A DNA stretch of 46,525 nt from Treponema sp. UBA6367 (GCA_002437725.1 DJRF01000011.1:2654-49178); one strand, 5' to 3'. Shown: positions 17,966-26,858, numbered from the stretch's first letter. Notes: generated by a model from the letters alone, not told the origin. Made by a program: numbers and translations.

Positions 17966-18335
17966 TTTTAATGAATGGATTAGCTATGCAAAAAAAGATT
18001 TGGAAGCCGCAAAGTTTTTGACAAATATGCATCCTCAGCCATTGGAAATTATTTGCTATCATTGCCAGCAGTCTGCGGAAAAATCAGTAAAGGCATTGAT
18101 TATAAAAAACGGCATTCAGATTAAGAAAACTCATGATTTGCTTTTGCTGTTGCAAGATTTGAAAAATAAAATTGATATAAATCCTATAAAAATAGATTGT
18201 GCGGAATTAACAAATTATTCTGTAATTACAAGGTATCCATATAATTTTGGTGACAGTATTGATGAACCGCGAATGAAAAGGGCAATTTGTTCTGCAGAAA
18301 AGGTATTAAACTTTGTTTTGGGTAATGCTTTGTAG
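17958..18335 (+). CDS. HEPN-domain protein (putative toxin HepT-like)
   Basis: A 125-residue HEPN protein with the conserved helix CYHCQQSAEKSVKALIIKNG (near 33-52), then KKTHDLLLLLQ. HEPN proteins of this subclass act as RNases or bind nucleotides; the R-x4-6-H motif of the RNase type is not evident, so toxicity is uncertain. It forms an operon with the MNT gene and lies inside the restriction island, 80 bases before hsdR. Confidence 0.78.
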   Translation: MDDFNEWISYAKKDLEAAKFLTNMHPQPLEIICYHCQQSAEKSVKALIIKNGIQIKKTHDLLLLLQDLKNKIDINPIKIDCAELTNYSVITRYPYNFGDSIDEPRMKRAICSAEKVLNFVLGNAL

Positions 18336-18415
18336 AATTGCAGTAATTACATTTGATAATGATGATGCAACAAGTTCGATAATTACATAAAAATAAAAAC
18401 TAAGGAATCCCAGAA

Positions 18416-21400
18416 ATGACAGAATACAGGACAATCGCCGAGTCTCCGAATTACATTGTTTTGGACAAATACGAAAAGCCGCTTATTGTCTGCGAGAACG
18501 GCTACCAGTCGGAATTTGACTTGGAACGTGAGCTTGTGGGCGACCTGAAGAATCTTGGCTATGAATATCTTCCGGACGTGAAAAATTCCTCTGCTTTGCT
18601 TTCAAATGCTCGCACGCAGATTGAGGAGCTGAACAATATTCACTTTCTTGACAGCGAATGGGAACGCTACGTTCAGACTTATCTTGACAAGCCCAGCGAC
18701 ACAATGGACGACAAGGCGCGCAAGATTCATGACGATTACATTTGCGATTTTGTCTTTGACGACGGGCATATTCAGAACATCTATCTTATAGACAAGGAAA
18801 AACTGCTTCGTAACAAGGTTCAGGTAATCCGCCAGTTTGAGCAGACAGGCGCTCATCAGAACCGCTACGATGTCACAATTCTTGTGAACGGAATTCCTAT
18901 GGTTCAGGTGGAGCTGAAAAAACGCGGCGTTGCAATCCGCGAGGCGTTCAATCAGGTTCACCGCTACAGCAAGGAAAGCTTCAATTCTGAACATTCGCTT
19001 TACAAATATCTTCAGGTTTTTGTGATTTCCAACGGAACTGACACACGCTATTTTGCGAACACAACAAAACGCAACAAGAACAGCTTTGACTTCACAATGA
19101 ACTGGGCAAAGTCCGACAACTCGCTCATAAAAGACTTGTCCGACTTTACGCAGACATTCTTTCAGAAGAACACGCTGCTCAATATTCTTTTCACTTATTC
19201 GGTTTTTGACACAACAAACACGCTTCTTGTAATGCGGCCTTATCAGATTGCGGCGACAGAACGGCTTCTGTGGAAAATAAAAAGCTCGTACATTGCAAAA
19301 AACTGGAGCTGTACGGAAAGCGGAGGCTACATCTGGCACACGACCGGCTCCGGCAAGACGCTTACGAGCTTCAAGGCGGCCCAGCTTGCGACTCGGCTTG
19401 AATTTATTGACAAGGTTTTCTTTGTTGTTGACCGCAAGGATTTGGATTATCAGACGATGAAGGAATACCAGCGTTTTTCGCCTGACAGCGTGAACGGCTC
19501 GGAAAGCACCGCGGGACTTAAGCGCAACATTGAAAAAGACGACAACAAAATCATTGTCACGACAATTCAGAAACTCAACAATCTGATGAAAAGCGAGGAT
19601 AGCCTTGAAATCTACCGCAAGCAGGTTGTCTTTATTTTTGATGAGTGCCACCGCTCTCAGTTCGGCGAGGCTCAGAAAAATCTTAAAAAGAAGTTCAAGT
19701 TTTATTATCAGTTCGGATTCACAGGAACACCGATTTTCACTGAAAATGCTCTTGGCGCGGAAACTACGGCCTCAGTTTTTGGCAGGCAGCTTCATTCCTA
19801 CATTATTACAGACGCAATCCGTGATGAGAAAGTCCTAAAATTCAAGGTTGACTACAATGATGTTCGTCCGAAATTCAAGGAGATAGAATCTGAGCAGGAT
19901 GAGAAGAAGCTTTCCGCGTCGGAAAACAGGGAGGCTCTTCTTCATCCTGACAGAATAAAGGAAATCACGCAGTATATTCTTGAGAAATTCAACCAGAAAA
20001 CGCACAGGACTTTTGGAAGCGCGAACGGATTCAACGCGATGTTCGCAGTGAGCAGTGTTGAAGCCGCAAAAATGTATTACGAGTCGTTCAAGAATTTGCA
20101 GAAGAATAAAGAAAAGCCGCTGAAAGTCGCCACGATTTTTTCATTTGCGGCGAACGAGGAGCAGAACGCAATCGGCGAGATTCAGGACGAAAGTTTTGAG
20201 ACAAGCGCAATGGATTCAAGCTCAAAGGAATTTCTGGATTCCGCAATTGGCGATTACAATAATCTTTTCAAGACAAATTTCAGCACGGAAGGAAAAAACT
20301 TTCAGAATTACTACCGGGACCTTTCTAACCGCGTAAAAAATCAGGAAGTTGATTTGCTGCTCGTTGTCGGAATGTTTCTCACCGGTTTTGACGCGCCGCG
20401 CCTCAACACGCTTTTCGTCGACAAGAATCTGCGTTACCACGGGCTGATTCAGGCTTACTCGCGCACGAACCGCATTTTTGATTCCACAAAGACATTCGGA
20501 AACATCGTTACTTTCAGGGATTTGGAGCAGGCGACGGTGGACGCAATCAAGCTTTTCGGGGCCACAAATCACATAATCCTTGAAAAAAGCTATTCGGAAT
20601 ATATGAATGGATTCAAAGACAAGGAGACCGGCGAAACTTGCCGGGGCTACATTGAGGTTGCAAAGGAGCTTGAGGAAAAGTTCCCGAATCCTGATGAAAT
20701 CATAACCGAAAAGCAGAAAGTCGAATTTACAAGATTGTTCGGAGAATACCTGCGTATTGAAAATGTCCTGCAGAATTATGATGAGTTTGCAGGGCTGAAG
20801 GCGTTTCAGAGAATTGACCAGAACGATGAGAAGGCCGTTGAGGAATTCAAGGCAAAATATTATCTGAACGATGAGACTGTCGCTGCGATGAAGGACGTAA
20901 AAATTCCTTCCGACCGTGCAATTCAGAATTACAAGTCAACTTACAATGACATACGCGACTGGCTTCGCAATCAGAAAGAATCCGACAAAAAAGACGCGCT
21001 GAAAATCGACTGGAGCGATGTTGTCTTTGAAGTTGACCTTTTGAAATCTCAGGAAATAAATCTTGACTATATTCTTGAGCTGATTTTTGAGAACAACAAA
21101 AGAAATCAGAACAAGGAAACGCTTGTTGAGGACGCGCGCCGCCTTATACGCTCAAGCATTGGAAACCGCGCAAAGGAAAGTCTGCTCGTGGAATTTATTA
21201 ACAAGACGAATCTTGATGAAATAAGCGACAAGGCGGCTCTTATAGATTCATTCTTCAAATACGCGCAGGCGGAACAGCTCCGTGAAGTGGACGAGCTGAT
21301 TGCGGAAGAAAAACTGAACCCGGAAAAGGCAAGGCACTATATCGCAGTTTCATTGAAAAAAGAATTCGCAAGCGAAAACGGAACAGAGCTGAATTCGATT

Positions 21401-21511
21401 CTTCCAAAAATGAGTCCGCTGAATCCGAACTATCTGACAAAAAAACACACGGTTTTTCAGAAGATAACGGCACTGGTGGAAAAGTTCAAAGGCGTGGGCG
21501 GAAGCGTGTAA
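18416..21511 (+). CDS. hsdR: Type I restriction enzyme endonuclease/translocase subunit
   Basis: A 1031-residue protein with all main parts. The PD-(D/E)XK nuclease has VQVELKKRG near 163-171. Walker A is WHTTGSGKTLTSF near 304-316. Walker B is FDECHRSQ near 407-414. SF2 helicase motifs GFTGTP near 437 and GMFLTGFDAPRLN near 654 follow, then a C-terminal helical domain that binds HsdM/HsdS. It cuts DNA after ATP-driven translocation. The codon composition matches hsdM, suggesting a shared origin; the AT-rich genes between them look inserted later. Confidence 0.93.
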   Translation: MTEYRTIAESPNYIVLDKYEKPLIVCENGYQSEFDLERELVGDLKNLGYEYLPDVKNSSALLSNARTQIEELNNIHFLDSEWERYVQTYLDKPSDTMDDKARKIHDDYICDFVFDDGHIQNIYLIDKEKLLRNKVQVIRQFEQTGAHQNRYDVTILVNGIPMVQVELKKRGVAIREAFNQVHRYSKESFNSEHSLYKYLQVFVISNGTDTRYFANTTKRNKNSFDFTMNWAKSDNSLIKDLSDFTQTFFQKNTLLNILFTYSVFDTTNTLLVMRPYQIAATERLLWKIKSSYIAKNWSCTESGGYIWHTTGSGKTLTSFKAAQLATRLEFIDKVFFVVDRKDLDYQTMKEYQRFSPDSVNGSESTAGLKRNIEKDDNKIIVTTIQKLNNLMKSEDSLEIYRKQVVFIFDECHRSQFGEAQKNLKKKFKFYYQFGFTGTPIFTENALGAETTASVFGRQLHSYIITDAIRDEKVLKFKVDYNDVRPKFKEIESEQDEKKLSASENREALLHPDRIKEITQYILEKFNQKTHRTFGSANGFNAMFAVSSVEAAKMYYESFKNLQKNKEKPLKVATIFSFAANEEQNAIGEIQDESFETSAMDSSSKEFLDSAIGDYNNLFKTNFSTEGKNFQNYYRDLSNRVKNQEVDLLLVVGMFLTGFDAPRLNTLFVDKNLRYHGLIQAYSRTNRIFDSTKTFGNIVTFRDLEQATVDAIKLFGATNHIILEKSYSEYMNGFKDKETGETCRGYIEVAKELEEKFPNPDEIITEKQKVEFTRLFGEYLRIENVLQNYDEFAGLKAFQRIDQNDEKAVEEFKAKYYLNDETVAAMKDVKIPSDRAIQNYKSTYNDIRDWLRNQKESDKKDALKIDWSDVVFEVDLLKSQEINLDYILELIFENNKRNQNKETLVEDARRLIRSSIGNRAKESLLVEFINKTNLDEISDKAALIDSFFKYAQAEQLREVDELIAEEKLNPEKARHYIAVSLKKEFASENGTELNSILPKMSPLNPNYLTKKHTVFQKITALVEKFKGVGGSV

Positions 21512-21559
21512 CGGTCATTTCGGCAGGCTCAATGGCCACATTCTCGGCTATGATTTTCT

Positions 21560-22135
21560 TCACTTCCCCGCGACAATCTTTCTGTGCGCCTTCAGTTTCT
21601 TTAGCGCCCAGTCGTAGTGGCTGCTGGTCGTGCTGATGAAATATGCGCCGAGGTTCGTTGTTCCTGTCCAGGAAAAATGCTTTTTTGCAAAAAGTTCCTC
21701 ATCGGAAAAGGAGCGTGCAAGTTCCAAGATTTTTTCGTGCGACCCGGCAAAGTCGGCAAGGGCTTTTTCTGTTGTAATATTCTGGCAGTTCTGCCAGATT
21801 GCGCGGTTCATGTCGCCGTAGTTTTTCCAGTTGTATGGTTCGGGCAAAAACTGGTACACAATCGCAGGCTTTTTGTTTTCGGATTTTCCGCCCTTTTCGC
21901 CTTTCATATTTTCTGCGACGAATTTCAATAGCAGCTTGTGCCATTCGGTCAGGTGGCAAATCACATCGCGCACGTTCCTGTCGCGGCTCCAGTGCGCCTC
22001 CTTTTTGTTCAGCGAAGAAAAATCAAACGGCGTGTTTTTCTCATCTTCGCTCATCGAATCGATGAATTTTAAAAGCTCATCGTATTTTTTTTCTGCAAGT
22101 GCAATCAGGTCATTTTTGTTCTGCGGTCTTGGCAT
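21560..22135 (-). CDS. ClbS/DfsB family four-helix-bundle protein
   Basis: A 191-residue DinB-like four-helix protein. It starts MPRPQNKNDLIALAEKKYDE and has RNVRDVICHLTEWHKLLL near 54-71, both typical of the ClbS/DfsB (DUF1706) family, and TSSHYDWALKKLKAH at the end. ClbS protects cells from the genotoxin colibactin; distant members have unknown substrates. A short AACTAA/TTAGTT dyad lies in the promoter. Confidence 0.8.
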   Translation of the reverse strand: MPRPQNKNDLIALAEKKYDELLKFIDSMSEDEKNTPFDFSSLNKKEAHWSRDRNVRDVICHLTEWHKLLLKFVAENMKGEKGGKSENKKPAIVYQFLPEPYNWKNYGDMNRAIWQNCQNITTEKALADFAGSHEKILELARSFSDEELFAKKHFSWTGTTNLGAYFISTTSSHYDWALKKLKAHRKIVAGK

Positions 22136-22150
22136 TTTTACTTCCTTAAA

Positions 22151-22167
22151 ACTAATTTAGTTAGTTA
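22151..22167 (-). promoter_or_regulatory. Putative operator upstream of the ClbS-like gene
   Basis: The dyad AACTAA-TTTAG-TTAGTT lies next to a -10-like TATAAT on the minus strand. It resembles the dyad ACTAAT-TTT-ATTAGT in front of the TetR gene at 40473-40487, which is also placed next to a TATAAA. Shared control by that TetR protein is possible. Confidence 0.4.
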
Positions 22168-22185
22168 TTATATAACGAAAGTGTT

Positions 22186-22845
22186 TTACTTTGCAAGATT
22201 CCAGCTTTCATCTATTTTTTTGCAGATTTTATCAAAAGAAACCGAGCCGTCAAGAATGATTGTGAACCAGTGCATTTTGTTCATGTGCCAGCCCGGAAAG
22301 ATTTTTTTGCCGTCAACCAGTGCCGCAATATTTTCAGGCTGAGCCCGCAAATCAACGATTTCAACGATTTCGTCCGAATGCATTCCGAGCTTTCGGCGGG
22401 AAACCGTGAGAAGAACCGCGAACCATTTTTCAGTGTCCTTTCTGCGAAAAACCGCATTGTCCGAAAATTTTTCCCAAAGAAATTCCGGCTCTGTGCTGTA
22501 TTTTTCACGCACGTATTTAATCAGGTCGATTGTCTGCCCGCTTTTAAAAATTGCGGTGTCAAAGCATTTTTCTGCGATTTCGCTAAGTTTTTTTTCAATT
22601 TCACTGCGGACATTTCCCACGAATTCTCCGCTCGCCTTTGTCTTATATAAAATGTATTCCTCGCCTGTCGATTTTTCCGTAAGCGTCGTGTCCAGTTTTC
22701 CGTTTTTGTCCAGAACAATTTCAAGCTGGAATTCGCCGTTCAGAATTTCAGTGGTGAATTTGTATCCGCCGTCTTGCTCCGAAAATCCGTAGGCCTTGAG
22801 TTTTTCAAGATTAAGTTTTTTGTGAGTGAAAATTTCTTCAAGCAT
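22186..22845 (-). CDS. MmcQ/YjbR family protein
   Basis: A 219-residue two-part protein. The C-terminal half has the MmcQ/YjbR (DUF419) pattern: KWFAVLLTVSRRKLG near 138-152, VDLRAQPE near 163-170 and FPGWHMNKMHWFTIILDG near 182-199. Family members have a CyaY-like fold and may bind DNA or small ligands. The N-terminal part (about 80 residues) is family-specific. It is followed downstream by the ClbS-like gene. Confidence 0.8.
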   Translation of the reverse strand: MLEEIFTHKKLNLEKLKAYGFSEQDGGYKFTTEILNGEFQLEIVLDKNGKLDTTLTEKSTGEEYILYKTKASGEFVGNVRSEIEKKLSEIAEKCFDTAIFKSGQTIDLIKYVREKYSTEPEFLWEKFSDNAVFRRKDTEKWFAVLLTVSRRKLGMHSDEIVEIVDLRAQPENIAALVDGKKIFPGWHMNKMHWFTIILDGSVSFDKICKKIDESWNLAK

Positions 22846-22859
22846 TTTGCTTTCCGGTT

Positions 22860-23078
22860 TTAATTCACCTTTGAAAACACAATTTTCTTGTCCTTCAGTT
22901 TTATTTTTTCGACTTTATAGCCGTAATTCAAAAGCTCTTTTTTGCAGTTTAGAAACGAATGGTCAAGCTCAATTCCCGCAGCGTCCTTTATCTGGCTGAA
23001 AGACAGTTCCAGTTTTTCTTTGCCTGTCTGCTTGAAAATCAAATCAACATAAATCCATAAATCGTTGTACTTGCTCAT
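22860..23078 (-). CDS. Small conserved protein of unknown function, copy 1
   Basis: A 72-residue protein starting MSKYNDLWIYVDLIFKQTG, with FSQIKDAAGIELDHSFLNCK in the middle. The pattern resembles small stand-alone domains found in cassettes, with a helix-turn-helix-like middle, but no function is known to me. Its ATG overlaps the TAA of an upstream gene remnant by one base, so translation was once coupled. A second, frameshifted copy lies at 23924-24143. Confidence 0.6.
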   Translation of the reverse strand: MSKYNDLWIYVDLIFKQTGKEKLELSFSQIKDAAGIELDHSFLNCKKELLNYGYKVEKIKLKDKKIVFSKVN

Positions 23079-23188
23079 TATTTTTTGTCCGTAGCATACT
23101 GCTTTATTGAGAGCTTTTTATATTTATATTCTTTTATGTCGGGATTTTCAATTATCTCAAATAGCTTTTTGGATATTTTTTCCGGAGA
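23078..23188 (-). pseudogene. C-terminal gene fragment
   Basis: An open minus-strand frame without a start reads PEKISKKLFEIIENPDIKEY and ends KKLSIKQYATDKK, with TAA overlapping the next ATG. The 5' part is missing; upstream lies the 21-base repeat at 23191. It is probably the tail of a lost gene. Bases 23212-23460 hold no gene, only a GTGTGGGAATGACA repeat copy. Confidence 0.45.
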
Positions 23189-23190
23189 GA

Positions 23191-23211
23191 CGGCGAGCCG
23201 CGGATGGCTCC
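23191..23211. repeat. 21-base repeat (partner 26504-26524)
   Basis: CGGCGAGCCGCGGATGGCTC and the next base match 26504-26524 with two differences. Both copies lie beside broken genes. The repeat contains a small GAGCC/GGCTC hairpin. Confidence 0.5.
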
Positions 23212-23460
23212 ATAACTAATATAGCACACGAAAGGCGAACTGTCTTTATAAAAAATCCAACAGTTTAAGCTGTCATTTTCGGGCTCGCCCTTGCGACGTT
23301 TATGAAAGAAACTCGTTTGATAATTCCATGTAGAGAGATTCCCTTGTCAAGCAAGGCAATGATAATAAAAAACAAGTGTGGGAATGACATTGAAATCAAG
23401 CATATCAATGACAGGTTGCAACTCTCGAGCATTTCGGTAAGTTCAATAAACACGCTGCAA

Positions 23461-23880
23461 TTATTCAATATCAAAACTTTTCGTTTTCAAATCGCAATAA
23501 TATCTGCCGCTTGTTGCTGTGAATTTTAAAACGCAATAATCCGGGTCAGTTACGCCTTTTTTATAAAAAATCGTATCGCCGGCTTTCCAAATCATATTTT
23601 TAGTTTCTTGGTCTGTCAGGACTTCCATTTTTCCTTTTAGCATAACGCCAACATACTTGATTAGCCCTTTGTGGTAAAAATAAATGCTGGCATTCGGATT
23701 ATTTTTATACTGGCTAACTCGCATAGATGAAGTATTTGTAGAAAAGTAAAATTCTTTTAATCCGATTCTTTTTCTAGGTTTTAGCATTGCCTTTACATTT
23801 GGGCAATTTTCATCATCAATAGAACATATAAAGCTAACTTTCTGTTTATCAATAAACTTTTCGATTTTCGTTAAATCCAT
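23461..23880 (-). CDS. Pyridoxamine 5'-phosphate oxidase family protein
   Basis: A 139-residue split-barrel flavin-binding protein. It has FICSIDDENCPNVKAMLKP near 17-35, FYFSTNTSSMRVSQYKNNPNA near 49 onward (FMN contacts) and KYVGVMLKGKMEVL. Small PPOX-type proteins bind FMN or heme and may reduce cofactors or act in stress resistance. GAGGTG precedes the ATG. Confidence 0.78.
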   Translation of the reverse strand: MDLTKIEKFIDKQKVSFICSIDDENCPNVKAMLKPRKRIGLKEFYFSTNTSSMRVSQYKNNPNASIYFYHKGLIKYVGVMLKGKMEVLTDQETKNMIWKAGDTIFYKKGVTDPDYCVLKFTATSGRYYCDLKTKSFDIE

Positions 23881-23923
23881 AATGTTTCACCTCGCTTTGA
23901 AATTACAATTTTCTTTTCTGATT

Positions 23924-24143
23924 TTAGTTCACCTTTGAAAATACAATTTTCTTGTCCATCAGTTTGATTTTCTCAACTTTATAGCCGTATTCCAAAAGCT
24001 CTTTTTTTGCAGTTTAGAAACGAATGGTCAAGCTCAATTCCAGCTGCGTCCTTTATCTGGCTGAAAGACAGTTCCAGTTTTTCTTTGCCTGTCTGCCTGA
24101 AAATCAAATCAACATAAATCCATAAATCGTTGTACTTGCTCAT
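23924..24143 (-). pseudogene. Small conserved protein, copy 2, frameshifted
   Basis: Nearly identical to the gene at 22860-23078, but a T-run (7 T instead of 6, near 24001-24008) adds one base and breaks the frame. Its start still reads MSKYNDLWIYVDLIFRQTG. It is a duplicated cassette that has begun to decay, or a homopolymer error. Confidence 0.75.
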
Positions 24144-24167
24144 TTCTGCACGCTCCGGATTTCTGAA

Positions 24168-24803
24168 TTAATCATGTATCTTCCTAATTTTCCCCAAGTC
24201 ACCGCTGCACAGGGCTTCCATGTTGTGGAAAATCTTTTCAGCATCCCAGTTCCACCATTTCAGGTTCAGAAGATATTCCGTTAACTCGTCGTCGAACCTT
24301 TTGCGTATGACTTTGCACGGATTTCCGCCTGCGACGCAATAAGGCGGAATATCCTTAGCCACCACCGAATTCGCCGCGATAATCGCTCCGTCGCCGATGT
24401 GAACGCCCGGCATCACCGTCACGTTCTGCCCGATCCACACATCGTTTCCAACGACCGTGTCGCCCTTGAACGGCAAGTCCTTCAGTTCCGGCGAAAACTT
24501 TTCCCATCCGCCGCCCATTATATTGAACGGATAAGTCGTCACGCTGCACATCCTATGATTTGCTCCGTTCATCACGAACTCGATTCCCCGCGCAATCGCG
24601 CAGAATTTTCCGATAATCAGCCTGTCTCCCAGAAAATCGTAATGGTGCGTCACGTGCTCCTCGAACTTTTCCGCACCGTCCACGTCGTCGTAGTAAGTGT
24701 AGTCGCCCACCACGATGTTCGCCCGTTTCACGACATTCTTGATAAACACAATCTGATGAATATTCTCGTTCGGATAAACTTTATTCGGGTCTGGTCCTGT
24801 CAT
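24168..24803 (-). CDS. Vat/CatB-type xenobiotic acetyltransferase
   Basis: A 211-residue left-handed beta-helix (hexapeptide) acetyltransferase. It has VGDYTYYDD near 33, HVTHHYDFLGDRLIIGKFCA near 50, FVMNGANHRM near 76, VGNDVWIGQNVTVMPGVHIG near 116-135 and GGNPCKVIRKRF near 158. The family inactivates streptogramin A (Vat) or chloramphenicol (CatB); many members have no proven drug. GGAGG precedes the ATG. A second, broken relative lies at 36697. CatB-type genes are typical integron cassettes. Confidence 0.82.
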   Translation of the reverse strand: MTGPDPNKVYPNENIHQIVFIKNVVKRANIVVGDYTYYDDVDGAEKFEEHVTHHYDFLGDRLIIGKFCAIARGIEFVMNGANHRMCSVTTYPFNIMGGGWEKFSPELKDLPFKGDTVVGNDVWIGQNVTVMPGVHIGDGAIIAANSVVAKDIPPYCVAGGNPCKVIRKRFDDELTEYLLNLKWWNWDAEKIFHNMEALCSGDLGKIRKIHD

Positions 24804-24876
24804 TTTGATTTCCTCCGAATTGTAATTTATTTAATTAAATATTTTTTTCTAATAATCTTTGTTATTTATGCAATTT

Positions 24877-24906
24877 TCAGTCATCGATGTTTTCCAGAAC
24901 TTTCAG
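24877..24906 (-). pseudogene. KilA-N family C-terminal remnant
   Basis: The last codons of a KilA-N protein (LKVLENIDD, stop) remain here. A 26-base stretch is identical to 25693-25718 at the end of the KilA-N gene. This is the scar of a lost copy. Confidence 0.6.
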
Positions 24907-24958
24907 CCGCAGAGAAAGAACAAGAGTTCGGGAAGAAATAAAAGCAATTGAAAATATT

Positions 24959-25366
24959 TTACTTCAAATCTTCTAATTTATGCAGGAAATCCGCAACTGT
25001 CACAATTTTTATGTCCGTATAACTTCCAAGCGAAAGCAAATCATTATCACCACTTACGATATACAAGCATTCCGCCTCGTAAGCACATTCGATAAATTTG
25101 TCATCATCTTTATCACGGCAGGCTGAAATTATTTTCTTGGGCTCAACATTCCTGCAAGATGAAACAAAAATATCCAGAGGAAATTTCTTTGGGCGGTTAG
25201 GATATTTTTCTGCAATTCTTGCAGCTACTTCTGTATACTCATCAACAATTTCTTTTGAAACAAAAACTTCCAGCTCATTCTTTATCGCATACTGAAGAAG
25301 TCTATTCGGTTCACCGCCAAAGAAAATTCCTGAAATGACAACATTTGTGTCGATTACAATTTTCAT
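24959..25366 (-). CDS. PIN-domain toxin
   Basis: A 135-residue PIN-domain RNase of the COG1569 type. Acidic residues lie in VIDTNVVISGIFF (4-16), DEYTEVA near 42, DDKFIECAYEAE near 86 and VSGDNDLL near 104. It is the toxin of a type II pair; the gene overlaps its antitoxin by 4 bases. Confidence 0.82.
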   Translation of the reverse strand: MKIVIDTNVVISGIFFGGEPNRLLQYAIKNELEVFVSKEIVDEYTEVAARIAEKYPNRPKKFPLDIFVSSCRNVEPKKIISACRDKDDDKFIECAYEAECLYIVSGDNDLLSLGSYTDIKIVTVADFLHKLEDLK

Positions 25367-25605
25367 TTTGATTTTTTCTCTGCACGGACACTTTTTATTG
25401 AATCTTTAATATCGTTTTCGGTTATATTATTTTCTTTTGCCCAAGACTGGCTTTCTTCACAAAGCAGATTGAATTCTTTCATTTTTGACTGATTGCTGTA
25501 TTTTTCATTGTAACGAAAAATGATGTAATCAATGAATTCCGAAATTTCATCAAGACAAGATTCCGGCACAGTCTTTACTTTTTCCATAACTGTTTCATAA
25601 CTCAT
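25363..25605 (-). CDS. Antitoxin partner of the PIN toxin
   Basis: An 80-residue protein starting MSYETVMEKVKTVPESCLDE. It resembles small DUF2281/PHD-like antitoxins. The start follows GGAGG and is preferred over an upstream in-frame codon. Antitoxin first and overlapping the toxin is the standard order. Confidence 0.7.
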   Translation of the reverse strand: MSYETVMEKVKTVPESCLDEISEFIDYIIFRYNEKYSNQSKMKEFNLLCEESQSWAKENNITENDIKDSIKSVRAEKKSK

Positions 25606-25671
25606 AGTTTTTCCTCCGTTTTTGTTTATAATATAACACACTTCTGATAGCAATGATACAGCTTAGATTTT

Positions 25672-26475
25672 TTATTCCACAAACAATTTTCTGTCATCGA
25701 TGTTTTCCAGAACTTTCATCTGCTGGATTGCAATCTTGTTCTGTTTTTCAAGGCGGACGCTTTGAGCCAAGCCTTAATTTATAAAAACAGCGTTCAGATT
25801 TTCCATATTTGAAAGGCATATAAGCTGGTTTATTGTCGCATAGTCGCGGACGTTGCCCTTTAAGCCAGGATTTTCATCCCGCCACTGTTTTGCTGTCATT
25901 CCGAACATCGCGACATTTAGCATATCAGCCTCGTCAGCATAGACGAAAGATTTTTGCGCAGCCGTTAGTTTCTGCGGAATCAGGTTCTGTTTTATCGCGT
26001 CTGTATGGATTCGATAGTTGATTTTCGCAAGTTCCCGTTTTGCAGACCAGCCGAGCTGTTTCTGCTCTTCTTCTTTTAACCGCTGGAATTCCTTTACAAT
26101 ATATATTTTAAATTCCGGGCTTATCCACATTGCAAATTCAAAAGCTATATCTTTATGCGCATAAGTTCCACCATAACGCCCGGCTTTCGCCCGCAAAGAA
26201 ATTGCATTCGTTCTTTCAACAAACTCTTTTACACTGATTTTAAAATTGTTCAATCCAGACTTACTTTTAATTATGGCGAATTCGCCATAATTAAAAGCGG
26301 GGTTATAGATTTTTTCCCAAATTCCTATATATTCAAGAGTATTTCTGTTTCTTAGCCAATCTGTAATAAAGAAGTCTCCGTCTTTTGCTTTTATCATATC
26401 TGTAAGGCAAAGATAATCTTCATTATTAACCTTTGTTATTGTTACTTCTGTATTCTGAACATTTATTTTTGCCAT
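25672..26475 (-). pseudogene. KilA-N domain protein with an in-frame TAA
   Basis: The KilA-N DNA-binding domain covers about residues 1-130 (DGDFFITDWLRNRNTLEYIG, AGRYGGTYAHKDIAFEFAMW). The frame continues as a conserved C-terminal part. TAA at 25774-25776 (codon 234) interrupts it just before GLAQSVRLEKQNKIAIQQMK and the final LFVE, 34 more codons in the same frame. One base change would restore it. Residues 60-71 are encoded by a perfect 34-nt palindrome. The protein may still work in its shortened form. Confidence 0.8.
26264..26297. repeat. In-gene perfect palindrome, 34 nt
   Basis: Arms CTTTTAATTATGGCGAA (26264-26280) and TTCGCCATAATTAAAAG (26281-26297) without spacer. On the gene strand it encodes FNYGEFAIIK in the KilA-N domain. 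Perfect symmetry over 34 bases inside a coding region is not expected by chance. Confidence 0.92.
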
Positions 26476-26858
26476 AAAATCCCCTTATAAAACACCGCGT
26501 TAGCGGCGAGCCACGGATGTCTCCTTAATTATGCTCCGCGGCTTTCAAAACGCAAAACCCTTCGAATATTTTATAGCCAGACGGATTTTTGTGGACTGTA
26601 TGTTTTTTTAACGAGTTTTTTCCTCTTCAAACCTGTCTGCGATATATCAGGCAGATTCGGTCCAAAGTGCATTCTCCGGCATACACGCTCCTATATCCGC
26701 CTGCTTACTCATTTTGTCCCCATTTATTTAACCAAAATTATACCACAAATCCGGCTTGTTTGCCTCATTGTTATTATCCGGCTTTTCCCACAACGTTTGC
26801 AAAGCGAACTCGGTTGACAATCTATCTCATGTCAAAACACTTCAATACCGTATTTTTC
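26476..26858. other. Intergenic remnant region
   Basis: No intact gene. A 21-base repeat copy lies at 26504-26524. On the minus strand a broken frame starts near 26715 (MSKQADIGACMPENALWTES, then TGA) and continues with IADRFEEEKTR. It may be a gene remnant; I do not recognise it. Confidence 0.35.

Noticed and set aside
18602..19651. A 349-codon open frame on the minus strand of hsdR
   Set aside because: It is an antisense shadow of a strongly conserved gene, with low-complexity content and no ribosome-binding site.
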